From NCBI GenBank assembly GCA_900474095.1, contig UCOA01000080.1, positions 1-62,560 on the forward strand: DNA of 62,560 bases, in the 5' to 3' direction. The notes under the pieces are model-generated. The model had not been told where the DNA came from, did not search any database, and worked only from the letters and a program-made list of their open reading frames with translations. Below, in pieces: positions 16,975 through 25,843 of the stretch. Every line of letters starts with the position of its first letter. The first letter of the stretch is position 1. The stretch is from Hyphomicrobiales bacterium (GTDB lineage: Bacteria > Pseudomonadota > Alphaproteobacteria > Rhizobiales > Rhizobiaceae). Both the position numbers and the translations under genes were made by a program.

Positions 16975-18174
16975 TTACTTCCTTCCCCAAGTCTGCTTGA
17001 TAAGATCCTCGATCTCTGAGTTCACTGCTGTAAGGGATTCTAACGCGCGATCATACGTCCCTCTTGTGAACTGGCTGCGATCAACTTCGTAGAGCGTCTG
17101 CTTGGTCAAGCCGGCGTCTGAAATCGCGGTCGATTTGACCATCGCGTTCTCGAGCAACCGGTTGCCGAAAATTGACTTCATGAAACCCGACATTTGCGAC
17201 TGCGGACCATCGTTCGGCTCAAAACGTGTTACGAGATAACGCATCCAGTCGTAATCCATCGTCCCGCCCGCATTCTCCACGACGCGAAGCAGATCTCCGG
17301 TCATATGCAAAAACTGGCTCATGGACATGACGTCCAGCATCTGGGGATGCACGGTTATCAGAACCGCCGTTGCCGCACAAAGCGCTGACAAAGTGAGGAA
17401 GCCCAGTTGGGGAGGGCAGTCGATCACAACAATATCGTAGGCACTCTCAATCTCGGCCAAGCGCTCGCCAATTCGCGCGAAGAACATCGAGTCGACGCTC
17501 TGGCGCGCTGCAAGTGCCTTGGGTGTCTCATGCTCGAACTCCATGAGTTCGAGATTGCCCGGAATGACGTGCAGGTTCGGGGTGTAGGTCGCCCTTACAA
17601 TTTCGGTAATATCCCGTTTTGCCACGTCGTACCGGATTGCACCGTAAATGGTCTCGTTCTCGCCGACATCCAGTTCAGGCTGATGCCCGAAGAGCGCCGA
17701 AAGAGATGCCTGAGGGTCCAAATCCACGGCCAGAACCCGATAGCCTCTCAGCGCCAAGAACTGGGCGAGATGGGCGGAAGTCGTGGTTTTACCCGAACCG
17801 CCCTTAAAATTCATGACAGAGATTACCTGTAATTTCTCTCCGTCACGACGATGGCGAACGTATTTGCGAGGCCCCTTTCCTCCCTCGTCAAGGATATGCC
17901 GCAGGGCTTCGATATCCTGCACGGAATACATTCGCCGACCGTTTGCCAATGGCTCTGGGCCGTGCCCATCGGCAACTATCTGCCGCAGGTAGCCCTGATG
18001 AATGCCAATGAAGTCTGCCGCCTCTGCTGGGGTGAACTGACGAATGGTCTTAAGGGCGGTGGGCGGAAATGTCCGGTGCTGGTGAGCCTGGAGCTGGCGC
18101 GACAACTCATCCGCGTCAGACGAAATGAGGGAGCGCAAATTGTCGCTCTTCTTGCTATTTGCCGTGTTCAACAT
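16975..18174 (-). CDS. repA: RepA, plasmid partition ATPase of the ParA family
   Basis: 399 residues from ATG 18174, chosen because GAGG precedes it; a longer frame starts at 18210. RepA drives segregation and represses the operon with RepB. An N-terminal helix-turn-helix-like part (RQFTPAEAADFIGIHQGYLR, about 45-64) for operator binding precedes the ATPase, with deviant Walker A KGGSGKTT at about 124-131, AVDLDPQASLSALFG and IVVIDCPPQLGFLTLSAL. C-terminal QTLYEVDRSQFTRGTYDRA is a RepA signature. It heads the repABC operon; a 16-bp palindrome lies about 150 bp upstream. Confidence 0.96.
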   Translation of the reverse strand: MLNTANSKKSDNLRSLISSDADELSRQLQAHQHRTFPPTALKTIRQFTPAEAADFIGIHQGYLRQIVADGHGPEPLANGRRMYSVQDIEALRHILDEGGKGPRKYVRHRRDGEKLQVISVMNFKGGSGKTTTSAHLAQFLALRGYRVLAVDLDPQASLSALFGHQPELDVGENETIYGAIRYDVAKRDITEIVRATYTPNLHVIPGNLELMEFEHETPKALAARQSVDSMFFARIGERLAEIESAYDIVVIDCPPQLGFLTLSALCAATAVLITVHPQMLDVMSMSQFLHMTGDLLRVVENAGGTMDYDWMRYLVTRFEPNDGPQSQMSGFMKSIFGNRLLENAMVKSTAISDAGLTKQTLYEVDRSQFTRGTYDRALESLTAVNSEIEDLIKQTWGRK

Positions 18175-18325
18175 CTTTGCCTCGAGAATGAAAATCCGCG
18201 CTTTTTGCAAGGTACGCGATCGAAATGCGCTGATCGCAATAGACCCGATTCTAAGCCGTGTGGCAAAGAGTTTTTCGTTAGCAATGAGTTAACGGCTGCT
18301 CAAAAGAAATCGGCGCATGACCTTC

Positions 18326-18341
18326 GTTGTACATGTACAAC
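18326..18341. promoter_or_regulatory. Perfect 16-bp palindrome upstream of repA (operator or parS candidate)
   Basis: GTTGTACATGTACAAC is a perfect palindrome 151 bp upstream of repA. The flanks extend the symmetry with one offset base (CCTTC on the left, TGAAGG on the right). parS sites of repABC plasmids are 16-bp palindromes of the form GTT-N10-AAC, usually with GC at the centre; this one has AT. It could be that site or the RepA operator. No second copy was noticed in the window. Confidence 0.65.
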
Positions 18342-19136
18342 TGAAGGCTTGGAGAGGCGTACGTGATTCCCGAGCCGCAGTGTAGTCTGCCAGCCTGCTT
18401 TCAATCCCTCTAGTCTAGCACAGTAGCGCCATAAATGATCCGTGACGGCGGATTGCGCGTTCCAAGCTTGCTGATCGTTCTGGAGCCCAGGGGAATAGAG
18501 CCCGCCGCGCAAACGCGCGACGGCAGGCCAAACTTCATAGGGTCCGTCTGGTCTTCGCGGGCCAGAACTTCTCCTGCTGTACAACCCGACCTTTCGATGT
18601 GTCTGCGAGTCCCCTTCTCGCTGGCCGAGCTATCTTGAAGTCCAGAGCGTGTTGTTGGAAAAAGATGAACACGGCTTCACGGAAGCAGCGCCGGTAACCG
18701 CGAAGGATCACGTTGTGAATCCGTCGCCTGTGGCTAAATGAAGAGATCAACCAGTCCTGGAGGCTGTCGGGGAGGCTTCGGTGCGTCTTATGGATACACA
18801 GGAGGGCCGTCTCGGCGACCAGTCAAGGTGCACCGGAAATTATGACGGACACGGAAGTCATTTCCCGGCTTCCACCAATTGATGCGCCGGCCCCGCTGAA
18901 TAGGTAAGAAAAGGAGCGGCCGCGGCAAAGATTCCTCGGACTGTCGCCGTGGATAAATTCCGATTTAGATTGCCGAAGGTGGGCCTCGTCGCTTCCAACA
19001 GTTGGTACAACAGGGTCATCACCGACCCGATGTTCGAGACGGAGGGCTGCATCGGCGCGGCTCAGCGGCGCCGGATGACGACAGGGCAGGGGTTGCCGGA
19101 AACTCGCCCCAGGGTACTCGCTAGCCAGACGGCCAG
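18342..19136. other. 795-bp stretch without a supported gene
   Basis: This lies between the repA upstream region and the tyrosine recombinase. Short frames occur, for example minus strand 18858-19052, but none has both a ribosome-binding site and a family match. GCCCGCCGCGCAAACGCGCGAC near 18510 is a GC-rich dyad. No tRNA or attachment site was recognised. Confidence 0.4.
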
Positions 19137-20222
19137 CTACAGCCCCGCACCCTTGGTGAGATTGACCCGGGACATATCCTTCCCGTGTTTGTATTTGCGG
19201 GTCATTTCGGTGGAGGCATGGCCGAACTGTTTCTGTATCTCGTCGAGTTCGCCCGGGGAGGCGAAGCCGGCGCGCAAGGAATGCCCGGAGAATTTCTGCG
19301 CCCTTTCGCCCTCGGTTAGATCGCCGCGCACGCCGGCTGCCAGCACCGCGCGTTTCACGAGGCGCGCCACCTCCTGGTCGTTCAATCTGTCCGAGCCCAC
19401 CGATTTGCCCTTGTTCGTGACGCGGCGGAAGAGGGGCCCATGGGCGATCTTGGCGAGCTTGAGCCACATCTCCAGCGCAGCTGTGGGGCAGGTGGCATCC
19501 GACGAGCCGCGGCCGAGTTCGATCTCGCGCCAGCCGGTCTTGCCGCGCAACGTCACCAATAATCCCTTATCGAGTATCTCCACCCAGCCGCGGCCGTCCT
19601 GCGTCTGGTCTTTTTTCATGTCAAGCCCGACGATTTCGGAGCGCCGCAGGCCGGCGGCAAAACCAACCAGCAGCATGGCGCGATCGCGAATGCCTCTCAA
19701 GCTCCCCTGATCTAGAGTTTCCAGCATGGCGATAATATCTTGCGGCATGACCGCTTCCTTCTGGACCGGCGGTTTTGCGCGTGTATTGCGGATACCGGCG
19801 ATGACTGCGGCGATATGGCGGTCTCTACGGTTCAGGGGGTGGCCGCGCTGGGCATAATTCCAGCTGAGTGAAGATAGGCGGCGTTCGATGGTCGAGACCG
19901 AATTCGGTTTTTTCTCTCTCGTGACAGTCCCCGACGCGCAGGCGGCGATATAGAGACCGACAACCTGCGGTTCCGGGGGGAGGGGGAGCACGTTCTGGCG
20001 GCGGCACCAGGCGGCGAAATGCTTCCAGTCGCTGGCATAGGCACGCCGGGTATTTGCGGAAGTGGCGGCCCCGACGTCACCACGGGCACGCTCCGCGAGA
20101 TGCGCGGGATGGGCGGGCATTGCGCTCGGCGGCTCCGCGGGTGAAGTTTTGCCGGACCCTGCCTGACTATCTCCAGTCTCGACAAGAGCAGGGAGGGTAG
20201 TGATTCCGCTTGTTCCAGTCAT
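19137..20222 (-). CDS. Tyrosine recombinase / integrase
   Basis: 361 residues from ATG 20222 (GAGGAAA just upstream; a longer frame begins at 20234). The N-terminal SAM-like DNA-binding domain contains ANTRRAYASDWKHFAAWCRR and VSTIERRLSSLSW. The catalytic domain has the first Arg in GFAAGLRRSEIVGLD, then SGHSLRAGFAS (H-x-x-R) and FGHASTEMTRKYKHG with the nucleophilic Tyr. It belongs to the phage-type integrases frequent on rhizobial plasmids near repABC, where they may resolve dimers or move gene blocks. No cognate att site could be named. Confidence 0.93.
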   Translation of the reverse strand: MTGTSGITTLPALVETGDSQAGSGKTSPAEPPSAMPAHPAHLAERARGDVGAATSANTRRAYASDWKHFAAWCRRQNVLPLPPEPQVVGLYIAACASGTVTREKKPNSVSTIERRLSSLSWNYAQRGHPLNRRDRHIAAVIAGIRNTRAKPPVQKEAVMPQDIIAMLETLDQGSLRGIRDRAMLLVGFAAGLRRSEIVGLDMKKDQTQDGRGWVEILDKGLLVTLRGKTGWREIELGRGSSDATCPTAALEMWLKLAKIAHGPLFRRVTNKGKSVGSDRLNDQEVARLVKRAVLAAGVRGDLTEGERAQKFSGHSLRAGFASPGELDEIQKQFGHASTEMTRKYKHGKDMSRVNLTKGAGL

Positions 20223-20319
20223 CGCTTTCCTCACAGTATTGCCTTCCGTTTGCGAACCTGCCTCGGTTCGCGCTTCTGCGGCGTGACGGCCGATAGAGCG
20301 TCAGATGATTTTCTGGCTA

Positions 20320-20771
20320 TCACATGCGCGGTGTACCATCATCGTCGGCAAGGCGCGAGTTGGGATGACGGGCCACTTGTCGCCAGCGTCTGTCGACGGC
20401 ATCAGCACCTGGTTAGCCGTCGTTAGATCCTTCGCCGCTATCTCGGCGATCAGATCTTCGTCTCGGTGCTTCGCACGGAGAATCGGCGGCACGCCCAGCG
20501 AGTTTTCCGGACAATGGGACCGCCCGCGCACAGCGACTTTTACGTCGGTCATGGAGGTGTGATCACTGGGCGCCCTGACAAGCCTTTTGTCCACGAGTTC
20601 GAGCAGGTTCTCCAGCGCGTAGCCAGGCACATCGCGACGCTCTTTCAATTCCCGTACGGCATGACGGATTGCTTGGCTGGCCAAGGCATATTCTCCGGCA
20701 TCGGCGGACCTGCAAATGAAGCCGGCTATTTCCGGCCTCAGCGCAATTGTGAGTTTTTCAGCGGAAGCCAC
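20320..20771 (-). pseudogene. Broken parDE toxin-antitoxin locus
   Basis: A GTG at 20771 with AGGAG upstream starts a ParD/CopG-type antitoxin: SAEKLTIALRPEIAGFICRS, GEYALASQAIRHAVRELKER, then GYALENLLELVDKRL. The normal antitoxin stop is missing; the frame passes directly into a ParE-like sequence, VPPILRAKHRDEDLIAEIAA and KDLTTANQVL. It then shifts frame at about 20390 to ADAVDRRWRQVARHPNSRLA and stops at 20320. The rest of ParE is absent. A fused antitoxin-toxin fragment of 150 residues or more is still open, but an active toxin is unlikely. Confidence 0.7.
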
Positions 20772-20925
20772 CCACGAGTCTCCTAATTTGTTGTACGAAC
20801 GGTAAGATGGTGTGCGGCCGGCAGGCTGCATGCCATCTCAACACAGTTTGAGCGATGCTCTTCCTGATGGGTCTTTTTTGGGTTCTGATCGATGATACTG
20901 GTCGATTCGCACAATATAGACCAGA

Positions 20926-20943
20926 ACGAACATTATCGTTCGT
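20926..20943. promoter_or_regulatory. Inverted repeat upstream of the broken parDE locus
   Basis: ACGAAC-ATTATC-GTTCGT is a perfect 6-bp inverted repeat with a six-base spacer in an AT-rich region about 155 bp upstream of the antitoxin GTG. Another ACGAAC half-site occurs at about 20796. ParD-type antitoxins autoregulate by binding such repeats, so this may be the old operator. Confidence 0.4.
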
Positions 20944-21016
20944 AATATGGTTGCGACACTCTGTGCGGTTTTTCTTGATGTTGTTGGCAGAAAGCGCACT
21001 CGACAGTCAGGGGCGC

Positions 21017-21292
21017 TCAGCCCCTCGATTCGGAAGCGTCATCGACCTTCGTCCACACAAGTGACCATTCATCCCTGCCGCCTTCGTTGTGGACATAGCG
21101 GCCGCGGCTGCCCCGTTGATCACGCAATGCGTCCTTGATGACCCATTCCGGCGGGGCAATTCCCGGCAGCCTCAGGATTTGAAGAGTGTCGTGCAGTTCT
21201 GGAAGCGTGGTGACTCTCCGGATGGCCCGTCGGCCATTTGCTTTTATCTTCCAGGCATAGTGCGCCATGGCGATGTCGTGCTCGATTTTCAT
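21017..21292 (-). CDS. Hypothetical protein (91 aa)
   Basis: ATG 21292 is preceded by AGGAGG at six bases, a strong translation signal. The product MKIEHDIAMAHYAWKIKANG is soluble, with several Trp residues and an Arg/Gly-rich tail (RDQRGSRGRYVHNEGGRDEW). No domain is recognised. It stands alone between the parDE relic and a small membrane protein gene. Confidence 0.6.
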   Translation of the reverse strand: MKIEHDIAMAHYAWKIKANGRRAIRRVTTLPELHDTLQILRLPGIAPPEWVIKDALRDQRGSRGRYVHNEGGRDEWSLVWTKVDDASESRG

Positions 21293-21424
21293 CGTATCCT
21301 CCTTTTTTCTCTAGAACATAAGGAGATCCTAATTTGTTCCCTCGTGCTATTTCAGCGTCAAGACGGAACGTCCCGATTTACCCGTTCTGTTCCAGGGTCA
21401 AGTGCGTATCTTCCTTCCTGCTGG

Positions 21425-21685
21425 CTACACGACGTTTGCCGCCTGCCGCACCATCGGGATTTCAGAGCCCCGCCTCCCCGACCCATGCGGCTGAAACTCA
21501 GGGGCATATGGCACCCGGGGCGCAAATTCTCCGCGCACCCTTGAAGGGTCGCTCCGAGTCTGAGTGAGGCATCCTGTCGCCGACCGGGCAGTTGGTTCCG
21601 ACGTGGAAACGACGCGGTAAGCGGCCCATACGGCCAAGCCGGCCGAGATGGCGCAGATAACAATGTAGGCGTACAGAATCCGCAC
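21425..21685 (-). CDS. Possible small single-pass membrane protein (86 aa)
   Basis: A GTG at 21685 has GAAGG seven bases before it. The product begins RILYAYIVICAISAGLAVWA, a single membrane segment or uncleaved signal, then a polar, Arg- and Pro-rich tail. No family is known to me. Support is the ribosome-binding site and the membrane segment; the tail has atypical composition, so the 3' part may be out of frame. Confidence 0.35.
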   Translation of the reverse strand: MRILYAYIVICAISAGLAVWAAYRVVSTSEPTARSATGCLTQTRSDPSRVRGEFAPRVPYAPEFQPHGSGRRGSEIPMVRQAANVV

Positions 21686-21944
21686 GGCGCTGCCTTCGGC
21701 TTGCCTCACGCTATTATGGGCGGATGCACTTCAGAATGCCAGTTTATTCGCCTCTGCGGTCCAGCAAAAGACCAATGACCGCAAGCGCCGCAACCCGACA
21801 TAAGACGCCACTGTTCACCTTAACCGAACAAAAGAGTTTCGAGCTCGAAAAGACTCGAAAAGAGAGGTGTCGTGGTGCTCCGGCTGAGCGAACCGCTCGG
21901 TGCATTTCAGCCCCAATAAATTCGCGCAGAAGCAATCGAGAATC

Positions 21945-22790
21945 CTAGCCGATGCGCTTTCCTGCACGCGCTGCGATTCTCTCGTAGGCATTATAGGCCG
22001 GCGCGCGTCGTGGATAGACGACGTCCGTCCAGAGATGCAGAAGTGCTTTCATGTGCTCACGGCCGGAGCTAAGGCTCACGATTGGCGCGAAGGGCGTCAT
22101 TGCCGTGTTCGCGGCGTCGGGATAGAGGCGCGCAAACTCAGCAAAGTTCGTGAAGTCCTCGTAGTTGCGAGCCTGGAGCAGGAAGGTTTCGGCGGGAGCG
22201 CCTTCGGCCAAAATCACATCGTGGCTATCGAGTACGATGTGGAAATATTCGATCGTCGCGCGGTCTTGCGGTAGGCCGGGCGCAATCGAGATCCCATTGA
22301 CAAGCTCCTTCGCCCTGATGAGAACGCCGTCGATGAACAGAGCGTGACCCGGCGAGAGATAGAGGTCGCTGTGGGGTGTCCGTTCATCGAGGGCGTGGCG
22401 TGCAACGCGGACCGGCATCACGCCATTGTTCCAGGCCTGACCGCTACGCTTGTAGACATGGCGACCGATCCATTTGACCGCCATGGCTTCGCCGCGCACG
22501 GTTTCAACACGATCGCCGATTTGAAGATCCTCGATGCACACCTCGCCCGTCGGGGTCATGATGGAGGTGCCTCGCAGGAAGCACATCGGGCTGCCCCCGG
22601 ACTGACCATGCCCCCCGGGCTTGCCGTCATGTTTCCACCACTTCTTTCCCTTGGCGATAGCATTCGAAGACGGGAGCATTGCCGACGCGAGGATACCCAT
22701 CGCCGCGAGCCTGGCACTCATTGCAGCGGCCAGACCGAGGAAGTGACGCCGCGCGCTATGGTGTGGCCTGTTTGGTTCATTGCTGGACAT
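21945..22790 (-). CDS. Tat-exported Hint-domain protein
   Basis: 281 residues. The N-terminus has a twin-arginine-like signal (SARRHFLGLAAAM, hydrophobic to about residue 45). After a Gly/Lys-rich linker, MCFLRGTSIMTPTGEVCIED begins a Hint (Hedgehog/intein) domain: catalytic Cys in the CFLRGT motif, LQIGDRVET, MAVKWIGRHVY, and the block LYLSPGHALFIDGVLIRAKE, whose His is the conserved intein-type block B/F His. The closing HDVILAEGAPAETFL is typical of the alphaproteobacterial Hint_2 family. Related domains cleave proteins autocatalytically; here there is no obvious large passenger, so the domain itself seems to be the product. A strong GGAGGGG site precedes the ATG. Confidence 0.85.
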   Translation of the reverse strand: MSSNEPNRPHHSARRHFLGLAAAMSARLAAMGILASAMLPSSNAIAKGKKWWKHDGKPGGHGQSGGSPMCFLRGTSIMTPTGEVCIEDLQIGDRVETVRGEAMAVKWIGRHVYKRSGQAWNNGVMPVRVARHALDERTPHSDLYLSPGHALFIDGVLIRAKELVNGISIAPGLPQDRATIEYFHIVLDSHDVILAEGAPAETFLLQARNYEDFTNFAEFARLYPDAANTAMTPFAPIVSLSSGREHMKALLHLWTDVVYPRRAPAYNAYERIAARAGKRIG

Positions 22791-23475
22791 GGTCCCCTCC
22801 TGTTTCAGCTCGCCGGGCCTTCAAAGGATCGTTGCAAATTGCCCAGTCCTGGTTTGCAACTCAAGGAAGAACCTTATTCGCTCTTGTTCAAAGCGGCCAA
22901 TGGCGCAAGTGGTGGAGGCCGCCCGTACCTTTGGAGGAGGTCTACTTCCAAGGTTTATGGAACGCGGTGGGTCTCGGTCGAACAGCGCCTTGGCCGCGTC
23001 ACGCTGCTCGCTCCGCCGCGCCGACAGGACGAGGGTTCGGCATGATGACATTGTTGATGCAGGTGAAACTCGGTTGGCGAGGGCGACGGGCATCGCGGGT
23101 GCATGTCCGTCATGCCGGCTTTCACACGTCGGACAATGGTGAAGAAATTTTAACAGTGATATCTCGTTATTTGCACACTGTCATTTCGTGAGTGGCAACG
23201 ACGTTCAGCAGCGGTGGCTCAAGCGGTTTGTTCTTCAGGGACTGTGTAATCGCGTTCGCGGTGCCGAGTTGACCTTCCCAAAACATCACATCCCTACCAC
23301 TTGGGTCACTACGCGCGGGTCCCGATCATGCACGGAGGCTCGGATGGTCCGGGCGGCGCAGCAGTCAGCCCGCCTGAAGATGTCATCATCCAGTGTCAAC
23401 TTCAACGAAGCCTCACGATCTGGTTCCAACGGCGGCGAACAAATCTGGACGGCGGCATGAACGAGCCCGGCCGCT
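22791..23475. other. 685-bp stretch without a supported gene
   Basis: Open frames on both strands lack ribosome-binding sites and family signals. The half nearest 22800 presumably contains the promoter of the Hint gene. Nothing repetitive or RNA-like was found. Confidence 0.4.
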
Positions 23476-23730
23476 TCACACAACCCTTTGCATACGCTCG
23501 GCGGTCGCCGCAATGAATGCCAGCCGGGCTTTGTCGACGGACATTTTGCGCTCCAACGCCAGCCGGCAGCAGAGCCTCGCATTCAAATAAAGACCATCCG
23601 CCGGTTCGCAGCCGAGAACTTCAAAGGCTTCGAGAGGGCCGCAGATGCTATGAACGCGTCCGTCGGGAAACGTCACGATGACCGGTTGCCACTCAATTTC
23701 GGTTGGCTTGGGGATTTCATTTGGATGCAT
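23476..23730 (-). CDS. DUF982 family protein (84 aa)
   Basis: ATG 23730 has GGGAGG six bases upstream; the longer frame to 23925 is not favoured. The product shows the full DUF982 pattern: WQPVIVTFPDGRVHSICGP, LEAFEVL, ARLCCRLALERKMSVDKARL and AFIAATAER. Function is unknown; the family is almost confined to Rhizobiales, usually as many paralogues on plasmids. It is monocistronic here. Confidence 0.85.
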   Translation of the reverse strand: MHPNEIPKPTEIEWQPVIVTFPDGRVHSICGPLEAFEVLGCEPADGLYLNARLCCRLALERKMSVDKARLAFIAATAERMQRVV

Positions 23731-23909
23731 TGGTGTCCTCCCAATCACCATCAATCCGACACATGCGCTCAACGCGCAGCAAAGGAATTTGTTCCTTGTG
23801 GACACCGCCAGGCGCGTGGCTGGCGGTGTCGCGCATAGTGCCGCATGAGCCTCAACGGCCGGGAACAAATAGCCCCGACACAGGTTTTCAGCAGACAAGG
23901 AGATCACAA

Positions 23910-24155
23910 ATGCAAATCCCGGCACCCAATCACATCATTGGTGATATGAACCGCAGCTTGGAGTGTGAACAGCATTTTGCAGCCCCAATCCGCGACCTTC
24001 TCGATCAGGCAGTAACAGCAGGGTGGACGGCCCAAGAGGTCTTTATTGCGATCGAAGAAGTGGTAAAAGATCTGCGAAGCGCTTACAAAGAAGATCCAAA
24101 TTCCGCTGACACAACGACTGAGACGCCGCCCGACGGCTTGTCGGCTGCCGGTTAG
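23910..24155 (+). CDS. Small rhizobial protein of unknown function (81 aa)
   Basis: ATG 23910 is preceded by AAGGAG at seven bases. The product MQIPAPNHIIGDMNRSLECEQ continues with PIRDLLDQAVTAGWTAQEVF and EEVVKDLRSAYKEDP. The sequence resembles short, acidic helical rhizobial proteins containing xxFxxPIxDLxxxAxxAGW. No catalytic residues are evident. It is divergent from the DUF982 gene, with about 180 bp between them. Confidence 0.65.
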   Translation: MQIPAPNHIIGDMNRSLECEQHFAAPIRDLLDQAVTAGWTAQEVFIAIEEVVKDLRSAYKEDPNSADTTTETPPDGLSAAG

Positions 24156-24387
24156 CCGCATATCGCGATGCCAAAAAACCCGTAAGGATAAGGAAGCGGT
24201 CGGGATGTCGTGCGGTGCCCAGGTGTGGGATCAGTTGATCTGGATGTTTCAAGCCGACTGAACCCGGTCGATCAGTTCGACAGCAGGTACCTCCGTTTGC
24301 GGTTCCATTGTGAGGAAGAACGGCTTTAGGAAGGTCCCCAGTTCTCAAGGGTGCTTCGCAAGTGAGCGTCAATTAGCCTCGGGCCTA

Positions 24388-25224
24388 TCAACCGCTCGGC
24401 TCGCGTTCGAAGTCGAAAATGCCTTGAGTGGCAAGTGCTGCGGCGCCGCGCGCCCGTGAACTCGGCACCCAGTCGGCAACGAGTTCCGGCTTGGAGAAGA
24501 ATGTGAATTCTACCATTGTTTTTCGTATCGGGACGAGAAGCGCATCACCGAACTGCACTGCTTCCCCGCCCACCACGATGATCTCCGGATCGAAAAGATT
24601 GACCACGTCCGCCAAATGGCTCCCTATCCGCGTACCGCAGTCCGAAAGGATAGAAAGCGCTAGGTGATCTTTTTGCTCGACGCAGCTAGCGAACTCATCG
24701 CGGCTTATCGAGGAGCCGGTCCGGCTTTGCCATTCGTTCAGCATGTAGGATTCCGAGGCATGCGCCATCAGGCAGCCATGCCGGCCGCATTCGCAAAGCC
24801 GGCCGTTTGCGACAGACGTGATGTGGCCCAGCTTGCCGGCAGCGCTGTGGCTACCGTGATAAATCTCACCCTTGATTACAAGGGAACAGCCAATGCCCGC
24901 GCCGACCGCCAGCGCCGCAAAATTGTGATGGTCGCGCCCCACACCGAACAGCCGCTGGGCAACCGCAAAGGCGTTTACGTCGTCATCGATCCAGACGGGG
25001 ACATGGACGCTCGCAGCGAGCAGTTCGGCAAAGGCTAGATTTTTCCATCCGAAGCGCGGGCTCTGCAAGCAAATGCCCTTGGACGGGTCGATTTCACCTG
25101 GGATGGAAACGCCGATTCCCCTGATTTCACCCTCCTGCCGGCCGGCCTGCGCGAGTAGTCTCGGTATTGTTGCCGCGATGGATTGGATCATGCCCTCCGG
25201 GCTGGTATCGGCGACATCAGCCAC
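24388..25224 (-). CDS. ROK-family protein, 5'-truncated
   Basis: 278 residues from GTG 25224; the same frame is open back to a stop at about 25268. ROK signatures: GIGVSIPGEIDPSKGICLQS, FGWKNLAFAELL, VWIDDDVNAFA, ALAVGAGIGCSLVI and the zinc motif CECGRHGCLMAH. ROK repressors are near 400 residues with an N-terminal winged helix, and ROK kinases start with a DxGGTK motif. Both are missing: the frame enters mid-domain at FVLADLATTPLALVADVA. The gene therefore looks like the C-terminal two thirds of a NagC/Mlc-type regulator that lost its DNA-binding part. It may be a pseudogene. Confidence 0.75.
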   Translation of the reverse strand: MADVADTSPEGMIQSIAATIPRLLAQAGRQEGEIRGIGVSIPGEIDPSKGICLQSPRFGWKNLAFAELLAASVHVPVWIDDDVNAFAVAQRLFGVGRDHHNFAALAVGAGIGCSLVIKGEIYHGSHSAAGKLGHITSVANGRLCECGRHGCLMAHASESYMLNEWQSRTGSSISRDEFASCVEQKDHLALSILSDCGTRIGSHLADVVNLFDPEIIVVGGEAVQFGDALLVPIRKTMVEFTFFSKPELVADWVPSSRARGAAALATQGIFDFEREPSG

Positions 25225-25268
25225 CAGCGCGAGCGGCGTCGTCGCGAGATCGGCAAGTACGAAATCAT

Positions 25269-25843
25269 GTGGTCTCTAACGGTCAGCTCGAGATTCATCG
25301 CATCATCGCTGCGACCGAACCGGGGCATGTTGTCAGCCCGCAGGTAGAGGCCCATGTCGCCTGCTGTGCTCTACGGCGAATGTCCGAGCCGGGGGCATTT
25401 CAAACGATGCTTTGGACGATCCTTTGTTGGCCGCGATACAGTGTGTGCGAGGATCGGAGGGGTGACCGGATGTGTGATCGTCGCATCCTTGGCCCGACCG
25501 ACTGTCAGCGATGGGAGGTAAAAAGCGGACTTGAAAACGATATTGCTCGTTGACCGAATGCTACCGGCACGACGGGACCTGTTCCGGCGGTCACTCGATC
25601 GGCCAGCTCGATCTGCCGACGAAAAAGCCGGAACCCGGTCACTTGCCCGATGGAGACGCGGTGCGGATCCGGATCAACGCCTGATCCTCTGCGGCCCGCC
25701 GGCTTTTCGATGCCACGCGTAATCTGCCGAAACGATGTCACAGCCACAGTCATCGCGGTACATGCCAAGCCAATAGGTTTTTGGGAACCAAAGCGGGACT
25801 GCGCTGTTTCCTGAGCAATCCATCCCAACCTCCGGAGACTCCC
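25269..25843. other. Region upstream of the catalase gene, no gene seen
   Basis: About 575 bp. Degraded sequence that may once have encoded the missing 5' end of the ROK gene could lie near 25270-25500, but no frame is convincing. The promoter of the catalase gene should be in the last 150 bp. A short plus-strand stretch near 25600-25685 (IGQLDLPTKKPEPGHLPDGD) reads like a protein C-terminus of unknown family without a start. Confidence 0.35.

Noticed and set aside
18823-19467. 214-codon minus-strand frame next to the recombinase
   Set aside because: Its first half is the integrase gene in another frame, and the rest lacks a start signal.
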